From Verrucomicrobia bacterium UBA3750 (GTDB lineage Bacteria > Verrucomicrobiota > Kiritimatiellia > RFP12 > UBA1067): DNA of 57,404 nt. The notes below the pieces were generated by a model that saw only the letters and a program-made list of their open reading frames with translations, was not told the origin of the DNA and did not search any database. The DNA lies in NCBI GenBank assembly GCA_002371755.1, contig DFGM01000105.1, positions 19,349 to 76,752 on the forward strand, in the 5' to 3' direction. Positions 26,016-34,079 of the stretch are shown here, piece after piece (position 1 is the first letter of the stretch; every line of letters begins with the position of its first letter). The position numbers were made by a program, and so were the translations under genes.

Positions 26016-26945
26016 ATGCGCCAGGCACCACGCCATGCAGCGGGCGTAGCCGCCCTAACGGTCGCTAAATCAGACCCTAAGTTTCTTCAAGACTTTCTGT
26101 CGGCGAAGTTCAACCTCTCGCGCCGCAGCGCCAAGGCCGTCATCGACGGGCGCAATGTGTGGGTGAACCGCAAATGCGTCTGGATTGCACGCTACAATCT
26201 CGATACCGGAGACAAGGTGGAAGTGCCTTCTGCCATTATCAAGGCTGCCGCCGCACAGACGGGGGGCGCCCCTGACCGGAAATCGGGCCGAACCGCAGCT
26301 TTGAAGCCGGCAGAGTCCAGGCGTCACATCAGGGTGCTCTGGCAGAACGAAAACTATCTCGTCTGCGATAAACCATCCGGAATGGTCAGTTGCGACGACC
26401 CGAAAAGCGTCGAAGCCGCATTGCGGGTGCAAGAAAGCATCCCCACACTCGAGGCCGTGCATAGGCTTGACCGCGATACGACGGGCTGCCTTTTGTTCGC
26501 AAAATGCCATGCCGCCCTCGTCGCGGCCATTGAAATCTTCAAAACCCACAAAGTGACGAAGATATATCATGCGATTTCGGCAGGCTCTTTCAAACTGCCG
26601 CGTATGCGTATTGATGCTCCCTTGGACGGACAAAACGCCGTGTCGAATGTGGTGCGCGAGGCCGTCTCGGCCGATGCTTCGTTCCTGCGGGTGCGAATCG
26701 AAACCGGCCGCACGAATCAGATTCGCCGCCACTTGTCCTCTGTTCGTCATCCGATAGTGGGAGATAGGGTATTTGGCCTAAAATCGGCCCGAGACGCGAG
26801 ATTTATGGAAATACCGCGCCAGATGCTTCACGCTTCCACCCTTTCTCTCCCAGATCCCATGGCAAAGGGCAAGGAAATAAAAGTGCACGCCCCGCTTCCG
26901 GCGGATTTCCGAGCCACCCTCCGCCTCTTCGGCATGGGTAAGTAG
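26016..26945 (+). CDS. RluA-family pseudouridine synthase
   Basis: 309 residues. An N-terminal S4 RNA-binding domain (about 22-80) precedes the synthase domain. The catalytic motif HRLDRDTTGCLLFA carries the essential Asp, and GRTNQIRRHL follows, as in RluA/RluD. The enzyme isomerises specific uridines in rRNA or tRNA; the target is not predictable. The first 20 residues are low-complexity, so the true start may be slightly downstream. The 3' end is overlapped by the reading frame of the truncated surface-protein gene on the other strand. Confidence 0.9.
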   Translation: MRQAPRHAAGVAALTVAKSDPKFLQDFLSAKFNLSRRSAKAVIDGRNVWVNRKCVWIARYNLDTGDKVEVPSAIIKAAAAQTGGAPDRKSGRTAALKPAESRRHIRVLWQNENYLVCDKPSGMVSCDDPKSVEAALRVQESIPTLEAVHRLDRDTTGCLLFAKCHAALVAAIEIFKTHKVTKIYHAISAGSFKLPRMRIDAPLDGQNAVSNVVREAVSADASFLRVRIETGRTNQIRRHLSSVRHPIVGDRVFGLKSARDARFMEIPRQMLHASTLSLPDPMAKGKEIKVHAPLPADFRATLRLFGMGK

Positions 26946-27328
26946 CAAAGATGTATGCCCTGAAGAGTCAGCGTGCCGCCGCCGTTGATTTCACGGGCGT
27001 AGATTACGCGAGCGGTGTTCCCGGCGTCCGTCTTGAGGGTCGCCGCTGTTCCGGACTCTACGGTTATGTTTGAGACGCAGGCGCCGTCTCTGTTGAGGAG
27101 AATTGAAGTTTCGTCGGGCAGAATCGCCACATCATCGCTTTGCGGATAGGTGTTCGTGACTTCCCCTACTGCCTCCCAAGCGCCTTCCGTTAGCCACTTC
27201 CCTGTCGAATTGTCTCCAATCCACCTGTAGGTATCCTCGGACGCATTTGCAGTCGCAGACGTCATTGCGCACGCGAGGGCGAGTAGCGTCGAGGCGGCGA
27301 GAAGGGTTGGCTTTTGGTGATGTTTCAT
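26828..27328 (-). pseudogene. Truncated N-terminus of a giant beta-strand-repeat surface protein
   Basis: The 166-residue frame starts with a signal peptide (MKHHQKPTLLAASTLLALAC). A module YRWIGDNSTGKWLTEGAWE follows, which matches in style the N-terminus of the 2054-residue protein at 34.5 kb. Beta-strand repeat sequence (GGGTLTLQG) ends near 26955. Beyond this the frame runs antisense into the rluA-type gene and becomes meaningless. Promoter (TATAAT) and ribosome binding site (AAGGAGG) are intact. The likely history is deletion of the 3' part of a much longer gene. A short secreted product could still be made. Confidence 0.8.
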
Positions 27329-27360
27329 GGCATATTCCTCCTTTGGTCAAGTTCACGGAT

Positions 27361-27366
27361 ATTATA
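27361..27366 (-). promoter_or_regulatory. -10 box of the truncated surface-protein gene
   Basis: The minus strand reads TGCTATAAT, an extended -10, about 33 nt before the ATG at 27328. The -35 position holds TTCAAT at 17-bp spacing, a weak match. Confidence 0.6.
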
Positions 27367-27428
27367 GCATTTGCGGTGTGGCGATTGAAGTCCCACCTTG
27401 GTGTGAGAGCGTGGTGTGTGGGGATGAT

Positions 27429-27457
27429 GGGGGAACAGGCGAGACGCCCGTTCCCCC
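27429..27457 (-). terminator. Hairpin downstream of ribBA
   Basis: GGGGGAAC-A-GGCG, a three-base loop, then CGCC-C-GTTCCCCC: a 12-bp stem with one mismatch, 25 nt beyond the ribBA stop. There is no U tract on either strand, so intrinsic termination is uncertain; mRNA 3' stabilisation is an alternative. Confidence 0.5.
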
Positions 27458-27481
27458 AGTTGCATTATTCCTCTAGTTGTC

Positions 27482-28678
27482 TCAGAGGATGTGGCCCATC
27501 TTGGCTTTTTTCGTTTCCAGATAGCGCCTGTCGTATTCGTTGGGCTTGATGACGATAGGCTCGCGCTTGACGATTTCGATGCCGTAGCCGTCGAGTCCCT
27601 TGATTTTGCAAGGGTTGTTCGTCATGAGACGTATGCGTCTTATGCCCATGTCGACCAGCATCTGCGCGCCTTCGCCATAGTCGCGCAAATCGGGCGCGAA
27701 TCCGAGGGCGACGTTTGCTTCCACGGTGTCAAGCCCCTCTTCTTGTTTGCGATAGGCGTGGAGTTTGTTGGCAAGGCCTATACCGCGCCCCTCCTGGCGC
27801 ATGTAGAGGATGGCGCCGCGCCCCTCTCGCTCTATCGTCTCCATCGCCTTGTGGAGCTGTGGCCCGCAATCGCATCGTTCGCTGCCGAGTACGTCGCCGG
27901 TGAAGCATTCCGAATGCACTCGCACAAGCACGGGTTCGCCATCGGATACATCGCCCTTGATAAGCGCGAGATGCTCCAGCCCTGTGATGCGCGAACGGTA
28001 CATCCTGAGGCGGAAGTGCCCGTGCGCCGTCGGCAGATCCACGTCTTCCACCGGCTCGACGAGCTTGTCGAAGCGCCTGCGGTAGGCGATGAGGTCGGCA
28101 ATCGTCATCATCTTCAGGTGGTGTGTGGCGGCAAAGGCGCGGACATCTTCAAGGCGCGCCATGGTGCCGTCGTCCTTCATGATTTCGCAGCAAAGCCCCA
28201 CTTCCTTAAGGCCGGCAAGGCGGCAAAGGTCTACGGTGGCTTCCGTGTGGCCTGCTCTCTTGAGCACGCCGCCCTCGCGTGCGCGCAGCGGGAACATGTG
28301 GCCGGGACGGCGGAAATCTTCGCCTTTGACGCCGTCGCGCACGCATTCGCGCGCCGTGAAGCCGCGTTCCTCCGCGGAAATCCCGGTGGTCGTGCGCACG
28401 GAGTCTATGGACACCGTGAAGGCGGTTTGGTGGTTGTCCGTGTTCTGGTTGACCATCTGCGGCAGGTCGAGGCGTTTGCACCATTCGCCTGACATTGGCA
28501 TGCAGATGAGCCCGCGGGCGTATTTCGCCATAAAGTTCACGTTCTCGGTAGTCGCAAACTGGGCTGCGCAGATGCAGTCTCCTTCGTTTTCGCGGTCTGC
28601 ATCGTCCGTCACAAGCACTATTTCACCGGCGGCAAGAGCCTTGAGGCATTCTTCTACTGTATTGAAGTCGTTGTCCAT
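27482..28678 (-). CDS. ribBA: Bifunctional riboflavin enzyme RibBA
   Basis: 398 residues. Residues 1-205 are 3,4-dihydroxy-2-butanone-4-phosphate synthase (DDADRENEGD and RAGHTEATVDL). Residues 206-398 are GTP cyclohydrolase II, with the zinc cysteines in GSERCDCGPQL and the motif RQEGRGIGL. Together they supply both precursors of riboflavin in the cytosol. The gene is monocistronic here. It has a strong promoter whose -10 ends 11 nt before the ATG, and no FMN riboswitch fits in that short leader. Confidence 0.97.
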   Translation of the reverse strand: MDNDFNTVEECLKALAAGEIVLVTDDADRENEGDCICAAQFATTENVNFMAKYARGLICMPMSGEWCKRLDLPQMVNQNTDNHQTAFTVSIDSVRTTTGISAEERGFTARECVRDGVKGEDFRRPGHMFPLRAREGGVLKRAGHTEATVDLCRLAGLKEVGLCCEIMKDDGTMARLEDVRAFAATHHLKMMTIADLIAYRRRFDKLVEPVEDVDLPTAHGHFRLRMYRSRITGLEHLALIKGDVSDGEPVLVRVHSECFTGDVLGSERCDCGPQLHKAMETIEREGRGAILYMRQEGRGIGLANKLHAYRKQEEGLDTVEANVALGFAPDLRDYGEGAQMLVDMGIRRIRLMTNNPCKIKGLDGYGIEIVKREPIVIKPNEYDRRYLETKKAKMGHIL

Positions 28679-28689
28679 GGTTGAAGGAT

Positions 28690-28718
28690 ATTATAGCATT
28701 TTCCCCGCCGCCTTGCAA
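28690..28718 (-). promoter_or_regulatory. Promoter for ribBA (near-leaderless)
   Basis: On the minus strand TTGCAA (28718-28713), a 17-bp spacer and TATAAT (28695-28690) preceded by TGC. The hexamer ends 11 nt before the ATG at 28678. Confidence 0.75.
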
Positions 28719-28831
28719 AAGCAACGCCCTGCCGCCAGAAATTGCAAACCATGGGAGTCCGTCACGCAGGTTTTTGTCTCACGCAGAGGTGCACATGGCG
28801 TTTTGGCTTCGCAACTCCTATGGCGTTCCCC

Positions 28832-28861
28832 TTGCCAAGCGGGGGCGAAGTGTGGTATAAT
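28832..28861 (+). promoter_or_regulatory. Promoter for the V-type ATPase B gene
   Basis: TTGCCA (28832-28837), an 18-bp spacer and TATAAT (28856-28861) with TGG in front, an extended -10. A 22-nt leader contains AAGGAAGG before the ATG at 28891. Confidence 0.75.
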
Positions 28862-28890
28862 ACCGCCATATCATTCAAGGAAGGCCTAAA

Positions 28891-30192
28891 ATGTTCAACA
28901 ACAAGGTTTACCATAAAATCGACGCGCTCTCTGGAAGCGTCGCCACGCTCCGTGCGGAGGGTGTGAAATACAATGAAATCGCGGAAGTGGAATCGCGTGC
29001 GGGGACTTCGCTCGCCCAGGTAATCAAGCTGGATGGAGACAAGGTGACACTTCAGATTTTCGCAGGCGCGAGAGGCGTGGATACGGCGGCGCATGTGAGA
29101 TTTCTCGGCGAGACGATGAAGGTGCCGTATTCCGAGGCGCTCTTGGGCCGTGCGTTCACTGGCGCCGGCGTGCCGCGCGACGGGGGTCCGGCCATCGACG
29201 AGAACCCTTCGCCTATCGGCCAGCCTTCGGTGAATCCCGCAAAGCGTATCATGCCGCACGAGATGGTGCGCACCAACATCCCGATGATCGACCTCTTCAA
29301 CTCGCTCGTCAAGTCGCAGAAGCTCCCGATCTTCGCACGCGCCGGCGAACCGTACAATGAACTTCTCGCGCGCATCGCCTTGCAGGCCGATTCGGATGTC
29401 ATCGTCATTGGCGGCATGGGGCTTAAATATGACGAATACCTGAAGTTCCGCAACACGCTCGACCAGTCCGGCGCGCTGGCGAAGACTGTCATGTTCGTCC
29501 ACACTGCGGCCGATCCCACCGTGGAATGCATGCTCGTGCCGGATGTTTCGCTGGCCGTGGCCGAGAAGTTCGCCCTTTCCGGCAAAGATGTGCTTGTGCT
29601 GCTCACCGACATGACGAGTTTTGCCGATGCGATGAAGGAAATCGCCATTACCATGGAGCAGATTCCCTCCAACCGCGGCTATCCGGGCGACCTTTATTCG
29701 CAGCTCGCCTCGCGCTACGAGAAGGCGGTCGATTTCGACGGCGCCGGTTCCATCACCATCCTCGCCGTCACCACGATGCCTGGCGACGACGTCACGCACC
29801 CGGTGCCGGACAATACCGGCTACATTACGGAAGGGCAGTTCTATCTGCGCAACGGCCGCATCGAGCCGTTTGGCTCGCTTTCGCGTCTCAAACAGCAGGT
29901 GAACAAGAACACCCGCAAGGACCATCGCACCGTGATGGACGCCATGATCAAGTTGTATGCGCAGTACAAGGAGACGGTGGAAAAGCAGTCCATGGGATTC
30001 AAGATGTCTGCATGGGATACGAAACTCCTCAAGTATGGCGTGCAGTTCGAGAAGGAGATGATGGATCTTTCCGTCAACATTCCTCTCGAAGAGGCGCTCG
30101 ATCTTGGCTGGAAGATACTTGCCGAAAACTTCGAGCGCGACGAGGTGGGCATTCCCACCAAGCTCACAAACGAGTTCTGGCCCAAGGCTTGA
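28891..30192 (+). CDS. atpB: V/A-type ATP synthase subunit B (isolated)
   Basis: 433 residues, typical for the non-catalytic B subunit. The would-be P-loop position reads IFARAGEPYNELLARIA without GKT, as in B subunits. The segments SQLASRYEKAV and TMPGDDVTHPVPDNTGYITEGQ are also diagnostic. The subunit alternates with catalytic A subunits in the V1 head of a rotary ATPase. No other atp gene is nearby: ribBA is divergent upstream and proC follows. The remaining subunits must be elsewhere, or this is an extra copy. Confidence 0.92.
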   Translation: MFNNKVYHKIDALSGSVATLRAEGVKYNEIAEVESRAGTSLAQVIKLDGDKVTLQIFAGARGVDTAAHVRFLGETMKVPYSEALLGRAFTGAGVPRDGGPAIDENPSPIGQPSVNPAKRIMPHEMVRTNIPMIDLFNSLVKSQKLPIFARAGEPYNELLARIALQADSDVIVIGGMGLKYDEYLKFRNTLDQSGALAKTVMFVHTAADPTVECMLVPDVSLAVAEKFALSGKDVLVLLTDMTSFADAMKEIAITMEQIPSNRGYPGDLYSQLASRYEKAVDFDGAGSITILAVTTMPGDDVTHPVPDNTGYITEGQFYLRNGRIEPFGSLSRLKQQVNKNTRKDHRTVMDAMIKLYAQYKETVEKQSMGFKMSAWDTKLLKYGVQFEKEMMDLSVNIPLEEALDLGWKILAENFERDEVGIPTKLTNEFWPKA

Positions 30193-30202
30193 GACGCGAT
30201 AG

Positions 30203-30295
30203 ATGAAAACCGCGGAATGGATTGGTTGCGACGGTGTGAATCCTGCGCCTGAACGCGCCATTCCCTGTAAGAGCAAGGCGGCAGTGGCTACCTGA
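30203..30295 (+). CDS. Possible 30-residue small protein
   Basis: An ATG-started frame of 30 codons lies 10 nt after the atpB-type gene and ends 35 nt before proC. It contains CDGVNPAPE and an Ala/Lys-rich end. It has no clear ribosome binding site or recognised family. It could be chance or a decayed fragment. Confidence 0.2.
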   Translation: MKTAEWIGCDGVNPAPERAIPCKSKAAVAT

Positions 30296-30330
30296 AAATG
30301 CGCCAAAGGACTTTTTGAGGAAGACGAAAG

Positions 30331-31110
30331 ATGATAGGTTTCATAGGAGGAGGGAAGATGGCCGAGGGGATAATCTCGGCCATGGAAGACCCCGGCCGGG
30401 CGAGCGTGGTGGAACGCGACCCCGAAAGACGCCGCTATCTCGCGAAAAAGTATGGCGTTTGTGTCGCGAAGAGTCTGGAGGATCTTGCCTCGGAGGCGGA
30501 TATCATCTTCTTAGCGGTGCGTCCGCAGGATGTTGCGGATATTGCCGCAGTGACGAGGGGGCTTTTCGTCAGCCGCCACACGATTGTCTCGATAGTCGCC
30601 GGGAAGAAGTTAGGCGAGCTGAGGAAGGTGTTTGGTGAAGATCCTTGCCTGGTGAGGGTGATGCCTAACCTGTGCCTCAGGGCGAAGGCGGGAATGTGCG
30701 CGATTTGCGCAGGCGAGGGTGTAAAACGCAAACATTTGGATGCAATCATCGCTATTCTTGGCGGTGCGGGCGAGACAATCGAGCTCGACGAGCGTCATTT
30801 CGACGCCGTGACGGCGCTTTCGGGGTCGGGCCCAGCCTATTTTGCCTACATGGAGAAAGCCATGGCCGAAGCGGGCGTCAAGCTGGGGCTGCCTCCGGAA
30901 GCGGCGAGACTTCTCGCCGGGCAGACTATGTACGGCACGGCGAAGTTTTTGCGCGAGAGCGGTGTCGATCTTGGCGAGTTCATTTCCGGCGTCGCCACGA
31001 AAGGCGGCACGACCGCGGCCGGCTTGGAAGTGCTCGAAAAGAGCGACTTCGGCGATGTCGTCGCAAGCACGCTTGCGGCAGCCGCGAAACGTTCGGAGGA
31101 ACTTGGATGA
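30331..31110 (+). CDS. proC: Pyrroline-5-carboxylate reductase
   Basis: 259 residues. The NADPH loop is FIGGGKMAEGI, and the family signature TALSGSGPAYF lies near 163-173, followed by KGGTTAAGLEVLE. The enzyme reduces P5C to proline. GAGGAAG precedes the ATG. The stop overlaps the nadD start (ATGA). Confidence 0.96.
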   Translation: MIGFIGGGKMAEGIISAMEDPGRASVVERDPERRRYLAKKYGVCVAKSLEDLASEADIIFLAVRPQDVADIAAVTRGLFVSRHTIVSIVAGKKLGELRKVFGEDPCLVRVMPNLCLRAKAGMCAICAGEGVKRKHLDAIIAILGGAGETIELDERHFDAVTALSGSGPAYFAYMEKAMAEAGVKLGLPPEAARLLAGQTMYGTAKFLRESGVDLGEFISGVATKGGTTAAGLEVLEKSDFGDVVASTLAAAAKRSEELG

Positions 31111-31802
31111 ATATCGGCATCTTCGGAGGGAGTTTCAATCCCGTCCATTCAGGCCACGTTGGAATTGCCGGGAAGGCGATATCGGAACTCTCGCTCGATA
31201 AGCTCTATGTTGTGCCGGCGGCGATGAATCCGTTCAAGGCTCAAGACGGCGAAAAGCCCGGCTCCTTCGATGCGGCGACGCGCCTGTTGCTGCTTCGCGC
31301 TGCATTCAACGGCAACGCCAAGGTGACGGTGGACGATCGCGAGCTCAAGAAAGGCGGCATATCCTACGCCGTCGATACCGTCGAAGAAATAGCCGCTGAA
31401 AATCCCGGCGCCGCCATAACGTTCATCGTTGGAGAAGATTCCGTCCCCGGCCTTCCTGATTGGAAAGATTACTCTCGCCTCAAGGAGCTTTGCGCGTTCA
31501 AGGCATATCCGCGCACGAAAGAATCATCCACGGAAATCCGCCGCAGGATAATGTCAGGCGAGGATCTGGGCGAACTTGTGCCGGAACAGGTGGGGCTTTT
31601 CATCAAGCACCGCGTCACGGAAAACCCGGATGCCAAACTGGCCGGTGCCGTTCGTGCGGGGCTTGTCAGGAAAGAAGGGTATTGTCCGTGCCGCCTGCCG
31701 AAGCTGCCGGAGTTTTTCTGTCCGTGCGAAGAGTTTCGCTCCCAATTGGCCGATGATGCATTCCACGGTCTTTGCCATTGCCGGCTCTACTTGAAACCAT
31801 GA
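31107..31802 (+). CDS. nadD: NadD-like adenylyltransferase fused to a ferredoxin:thioredoxin reductase-like domain
   Basis: 231 residues in one continuous frame. Residues 1-170 are nicotinate-nucleotide adenylyltransferase: GGSFNPVHSGH (7-17), FIVGEDSV, ESSTEIRRRI (139-148) and the usual closing helix VPEQVGLFI. The stretch between DSV and ESST is shorter than in typical NadD. Residues 172-231 then read as the catalytic-chain fold of ferredoxin:thioredoxin reductase. A NPDAKLAGAVRAGL helix precedes CPC (193-195), CPC (205-207) and CHC (223-225), the three pairs that hold the 4Fe-4S cluster and redox cysteines. The fusion suggests redox control of NAD synthesis, which is inference. It is coupled to proC. 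Confidence 0.88.
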   Translation: MNIGIFGGSFNPVHSGHVGIAGKAISELSLDKLYVVPAAMNPFKAQDGEKPGSFDAATRLLLLRAAFNGNAKVTVDDRELKKGGISYAVDTVEEIAAENPGAAITFIVGEDSVPGLPDWKDYSRLKELCAFKAYPRTKESSTEIRRRIMSGEDLGELVPEQVGLFIKHRVTENPDAKLAGAVRAGLVRKEGYCPCRLPKLPEFFCPCEEFRSQLADDAFHGLCHCRLYLKP

Positions 31803-31849
31803 GCGAGTTGGCGAAAAAGCCGTTTGTCAGCATCCTGGTGCGCTTTTAA
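31799..31849 (+). other. Tiny 16-codon frame overlapping the nadD stop
   Basis: ATGA overlap with the NadD fusion gene opens a 16-residue frame, MSELAKKPFVSILVRF, then TAA. KPFVSILV resembles the opening of family-2 glycosyltransferases, so it may be the stub of a deleted gene. Expression is not supported beyond the coupling geometry. Confidence 0.25.
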
Positions 31850-31873
31850 TCCTTATTATATATAGTGCAACCC

Positions 31874-32827
31874 ATGGACAATTTCTTCATAGTCGCCAAA
31901 CAGGTTTGGATACTCTTCGCGCTCATTGGCGCGGGGGCACTTTGCAGAAAGACCCGGCTTGTCGACGAAAACTCGGTGAAGGGAATCGTGAACGTGCTCG
32001 TCATAGCCGTCACGCCTTGCCTCATCGTGCAGGTGTTTCAGCGTCCGTTCGAACCTGAAATGCTTCGCCAGCTTGGTCTGTCGTTCCTTGTCGCGATTCT
32101 TGCCCATATGACGATAATTGCGTTCTCCGGCCTTCTTGGGCGCAATTCCGGCGAAAAACGCATGCCCGTGGTGCGGCTGGCGATGGTGTTTTCCAATGCG
32201 GGGTTCATGGGGATACCGCTTGAACAGGCTATTTTGGGCGATAAAGGCGTATTTTTCGGCATAACATATGTGGCAGTGTTCAATCTCTTCATGTGGAGCT
32301 GGGGGTTGAAGACGATGCTGGGGAGCTCGTCAGGACGGGAAGGGCGCCAAGCCGTCATTCGCACGATGATAGTGAATCCCGGCACGGTGGGTCTGGCGAC
32401 GGGACTTACGCTCTTCCTTTTCTCGATACGTCTGCCTGAAGTAGTGGCAACCCCGGTATCCATGATGGCTTCCATGAACACACCCCTCGCGATGCTTGTC
32501 ATTGGCTACTACCTCGCCGGTGCGAAACTAGGACCCATCGCCCAAAGCCCCGAGGCGTATCTGGTCGCCTTCGTGCGCCTCGTTGCATATCCGCTTGCGC
32601 TTATCGCGTGCCTAATTCCGTTTAGAGGCATCTTCGAGCGCGACATGATGCTGGCGCTTGTCACTGCCGCTTCCGCTCCCGTTGCGGCAATGGTCGCAAT
32701 GTTTGCCGCGAAATACGGACGCGACGTCGATCTTTCCGTCGGCCTTGTAAGCGGCACCACGCTCCTGAGCATGCTCACCATGCCGGTCATAATCGCTTTG
32801 GCCATGAGCCTCATTCCCGCCATTTGA
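31874..32827 (+). CDS. AEC family transporter (auxin efflux carrier type)
   Basis: 317 residues, about ten membrane helices in two halves. FALIGAGALCRKTRLVDEN at the start and VFSNAGFMGIPLEQAILGD in the middle are typical of AEC permeases, which move organic acids or amino acids. The second half ends MLTMPVIIALAMSLI. The substrate is unknown. A TATATA lies 9 nt before the ATG, but no -35 is seen, so its promoter is uncertain. Confidence 0.9.
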   Translation: MDNFFIVAKQVWILFALIGAGALCRKTRLVDENSVKGIVNVLVIAVTPCLIVQVFQRPFEPEMLRQLGLSFLVAILAHMTIIAFSGLLGRNSGEKRMPVVRLAMVFSNAGFMGIPLEQAILGDKGVFFGITYVAVFNLFMWSWGLKTMLGSSSGREGRQAVIRTMIVNPGTVGLATGLTLFLFSIRLPEVVATPVSMMASMNTPLAMLVIGYYLAGAKLGPIAQSPEAYLVAFVRLVAYPLALIACLIPFRGIFERDMMLALVTAASAPVAAMVAMFAAKYGRDVDLSVGLVSGTTLLSMLTMPVIIALAMSLIPAI

Positions 32828-32919
32828 CGGGGGATGTCCGTAAAGAACCTGCGACGATGCCTGCTTCTTGCGCCCCTGCCGCCGCAAACGCCGCATCTCC
32901 CTATCGGCGCAAATGCGGG

Positions 32920-32949
32920 TTGTTATCCGAGGCGATAATATGGTAAAAT
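32920..32949 (+). promoter_or_regulatory. Promoter for the GH16 gene
   Basis: TTGTTA (32920-32925), an 18-bp spacer and TAAAAT (32944-32949) in AATATGGTAAAAT, the same extended -10 style as elsewhere. The leader to 33074 is about 118 nt. In one frame it reads a 45-codon stretch whose stop overlaps the GH16 ATG, of unclear meaning. Confidence 0.6.
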
Positions 32950-33073
32950 ACCCGGCATCCACACCTATTGGAATCCTATGGCATTCACTTTCAAACTACG
33001 GCAGGAGCGTCAAGACGGATGTGCAGCCATCCGGTTTGCGTCTCGGCACCGCGATTCTGGAGCACGCAATCAT

Positions 33074-33934
33074 ATGAAAATCGGTATGAAGAGATGGTTA
33101 TTTCTCAGTTTGGCGGCGTTGACTTTTTGCGTCCTGGCCGCGCCTGCGCGCACGAAACCACAGCCGCCGGACAAATGGCAGCTCAAGTTTACCGAAAACT
33201 TCAGCGGCAAGGAACTAAACCCAAAGCTGTGGAAGCGCATCGAAGGCAACCCAAACGGCGGCGCGGATTGGCAGAAAAACATCTCTACGCGGGAAGATCT
33301 CGTCGAGCTTGCCGGCGATTTTATTATCCTCAAAGGCGTAAAGAACCAAGACCCTGCATCAGATTCGCGCAGGGTTCTTTGCGGCGGAATATCCACCCGC
33401 GGCCTCTTTTCCATGAAGTATGGCAAGGTTGAGATTCGAGCGAAGCTTGAAGGGCAAAAGGGCGCATGGCCCGCCATTTGGATGATGCCGGATAAATCGC
33501 CAAACGGCTGGCCGAACGACGGCGAGATAGATATCCTCGAACGGCTGAACCATGATGGCTTCGTCTATCAGACCGTTCATTCCGCCTGGACTCAATCAAA
33601 CCCGCAAGATCCGCCGAAGATGGGCAAAGCCGCCATCAAGCCGGACGCATGGAATACATACGCACTGGAATGGACGCCGGAGAAAATCGTCTGGCGGGTG
33701 AACGGCAAGGCCACGCACTCGTATGCCAAAATTGGCGACAGCCGCGAACGCTGGCCGTGGGACGCTCCTTTCTACCTTATTATAGATATGCAGCTGGGCG
33801 GCAAATGGGTGGGCGAAGTCGATGAAACCACCCTGCCGGTGGCTATGAAAGTGGATTGGGTGAAGTTTTATTCCCTCGCCCGCGGCAGCAAACGCATCAG
33901 CGAATTCGCCCGCCCGGCCTCACGCGCAAATTAA
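33074..33934 (+). CDS. Secreted GH16 family beta-glucanase/galactanase-like hydrolase
   Basis: 286 residues. A signal peptide covers about 1-23 (MKRWLFLSLAALTFCVLA). The GH16 jelly roll shows FSGKELNPKLW, YGKVEIRAKLEG, AWPAIWMMP and the catalytic GEIDILE, where the two Glu and the Asp form the active site. MKVDWVKFYS closes the domain. Such enzymes cleave beta-1,3/1,4-glucans or related polysaccharides outside the cell. Substrate class is not resolvable. The start could also be the ATG 12 nt further on. REP hairpins follow the stop. Confidence 0.92.
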   Translation: MKIGMKRWLFLSLAALTFCVLAAPARTKPQPPDKWQLKFTENFSGKELNPKLWKRIEGNPNGGADWQKNISTREDLVELAGDFIILKGVKNQDPASDSRRVLCGGISTRGLFSMKYGKVEIRAKLEGQKGAWPAIWMMPDKSPNGWPNDGEIDILERLNHDGFVYQTVHSAWTQSNPQDPPKMGKAAIKPDAWNTYALEWTPEKIVWRVNGKATHSYAKIGDSRERWPWDAPFYLIIDMQLGGKWVGEVDETTLPVAMKVDWVKFYSLARGSKRISEFARPASRAN

Positions 33935-33968
33935 CTACCCCAGTGTCCTACCGCCGCACCGTCGCATG

Positions 33969-34041
33969 GTAGGGCGGGCAGACCCTGCCCGCCGGGATGT
34001 CCGCACCGTCGCGTGGTAGGGCGGGCAGACCCCTGCCCGCC
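33969..34041 (+). repeat. Two tandem REP-type palindromes
   Basis: Copies at 33969-33993 and 34016-34041 each have a GTAG tetranucleotide followed by GGCGGGCAG, a loop of 3-4 bases (ACC or ACCC), and CTGCCCGCC: a perfect 9-bp stem. The copies sit in tandem about 47 bp apart, and a third, truncated copy (GTAGGGCATC) begins near 34065. The GTAG foot is the hallmark of REP elements mobilised by RAYT transposases, one of which is encoded at 40.9 kb. Related copies occur at 41.7-41.9 kb and at the window end. Confidence 0.85.
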
Positions 34042-34079
34042 GGGATGTCCGTGCCGTCGCTGTGGTAGGGCATCATTAC

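Noticed and set aside
27361..28678. FMN riboswitch for ribBA
   Set aside because: The ribBA -10 box ends 11 nt before the ATG, leaving no room for an aptamer, and no RFN-like conserved segment is seen.
32834..33077. Small coding frames between the AEC and GH16 genes
   Set aside because: A 34-codon frame at 32834 lacks a ribosome binding site, and the 45-codon frame ending at 33077 has its only ATG inside the promoter, so it would not be transcribed from there.
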